The notes beneath the pieces were generated by a model. That model was not told the DNA's origin. It searched no databases and saw nothing but the letters and a program-made list of their open reading frames with translations. From Thalassospiraceae bacterium (GTDB lineage Bacteria > Pseudomonadota > Alphaproteobacteria > Rhodospirillales > Magnetovibrionaceae), in assembly GCA_030637205.1 (NCBI GenBank), contig DAOVVL010000136.1:1-6150 (forward strand): DNA of 6,150 bases. The letters run 5' to 3'. Both the position numbers and the translations under genes were made by a program. Positions 5,747 through 6,150 of this stretch are shown in pieces (positions within the stretch are counted from its first letter, which is position 1; each line of letters opens with the position of its first letter).

Positions 5747-6150
5747 CGTCCCCTTCCCGCCCGGCTTGTTGCTCGTTCTCGGCGCATTTGCACTGCCGGT
5801 ATTTTCCGGCTGGGCGCGCAGTGCGCTGGTGCTGGGCTTGCCGTTGATCACACTGTGGATGGTCGGCCTGGTCCCCGATGGCGTATCGATGACGGCACCG
5901 TTTCTCGGCTACCAATTGGAACTGGTTGAAGGCGATAATCTGGCGCGCCTGTTCGCCACCATTTTTGCCCTGATGGCTTTTGCCGGGGGGCTGTTCTCGC
6001 TCAACCAGAAAAGCGTGGTGGAAATGACCGCGGCCTTTGCATATGCCGGAAGCGCCATTGGCGTCGCACTTGCGGGCGACCTGATCACCATGTTCATTTA
6101 TTGGGAACTGATGGCGGTGGGCTCAAGCGTTGTGGTATGGGCGGCGGCCA
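5739..6150 (+). CDS. Third channel-type subunit, MrpD/NuoN-like, 3' partial
   Basis: The frame opens at ATG 5739, overlapping the end of the previous gene by 8 bases, with GGAAGGA (5724-5730) 8 bases upstream, and runs without a stop to the window edge (137 residues). It starts with two hydrophobic segments (about 9-25 and 28-44), then the short extracytoplasmic stretch LGYQLELVEGDNLARLFATI (56-75). That is the usual region before TM3 in MrpD/NuoL proteins (compare EYVLDPVGGF in MrpD). The TM5 signature DLITMFIYWELMAVGSSVV (114-132) contains Glu123, aligned with Glu143 in both larger neighbours. The rest, with the Lys/His channel residues, lies beyond the window. The FxYWELMA form is distinct from both preceding paralogues, so it is not a recent tandem copy. 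Assignment to the family is firm; the subfamily is uncertain. Confidence 0.88.
   Translation, partial: MTDVPFPPGLLLVLGAFALPVFSGWARSALVLGLPLITLWMVGLVPDGVSMTAPFLGYQLELVEGDNLARLFATIFALMAFAGGLFSLNQKSVVEMTAAFAYAGSAIGVALAGDLITMFIYWELMAVGSSVVVWAAA

Noticed and set aside
1..6150. Mobile elements, CRISPR arrays, tRNA/rRNA genes, terminators or internal promoters
   Set aside because: Genes overlap or nearly touch throughout. I saw no repeats, hairpin followed by a T run, or RNA-gene signature in any gap, none of which exceeds about 11 bases.

Overview
The window is one uninterrupted, single-strand (+) stretch of nine genes encoding a multisubunit Mrp/Mnh-type monovalent cation/proton antiporter. All nine are integral membrane proteins. 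The order is MrpE (5' end cut off) - MrpF - MrpG - detached MrpA C-terminal part (DUF4040/MbhD plus MbhE) - MrpB - MrpC - MrpD - a second large NuoL/MrpD-like subunit - an unassigned two-helix protein of 96 residues - a third large MrpD-like subunit (3' end cut off). Moderately high GC, Gly/Ala/Val-rich membrane proteins and tight coupling suggest a proteobacterium, most likely a marine or aquatic alphaproteobacterium. That placement is inferred from style and remembered homologues, not demonstrated.

Layout: positions 1-2474 hold the small subunits E, F, G, A', B and C. Positions 2475-5454 hold two complete proton-channel-type subunits of nearly equal length (494 and 497 residues). Positions 5456-6150 hold the small unknown protein and the first 137 residues of a third channel-type subunit. 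Junctions are extremely tight: ATGA overlaps at 374, 1624 and 2094, TGACATG one-base gaps at 662, 3957 and 5452, an abutting TAA-ATG at 2472, and an 8-base overlap at 5739. No internal promoter, terminator, RNA gene, repeat or mobile element is visible, and there is no stretch without a gene. The operon promoter must lie upstream of the window, and its end lies downstream.

Function: the E-F-G-A'-B-C-D order is that of the antiporter half of archaeal membrane-bound hydrogenase (mbhA to mbhH), but no hydrogenase subunit follows. Instead come further antiporter-like subunits. The expected activity is exchange of cytoplasmic Na+ (or K+/Li+) for external H+ driven by proton motive force. The large subunits would provide the ion channels, and the small subunits the lateral and cation-handling part of the complex. 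The points most worth a second look are the unexplained 96-residue gene, the anomalous start of the detached MrpA C-terminal gene, and the presence of three channel-type subunits together with a separate MrpA tail.
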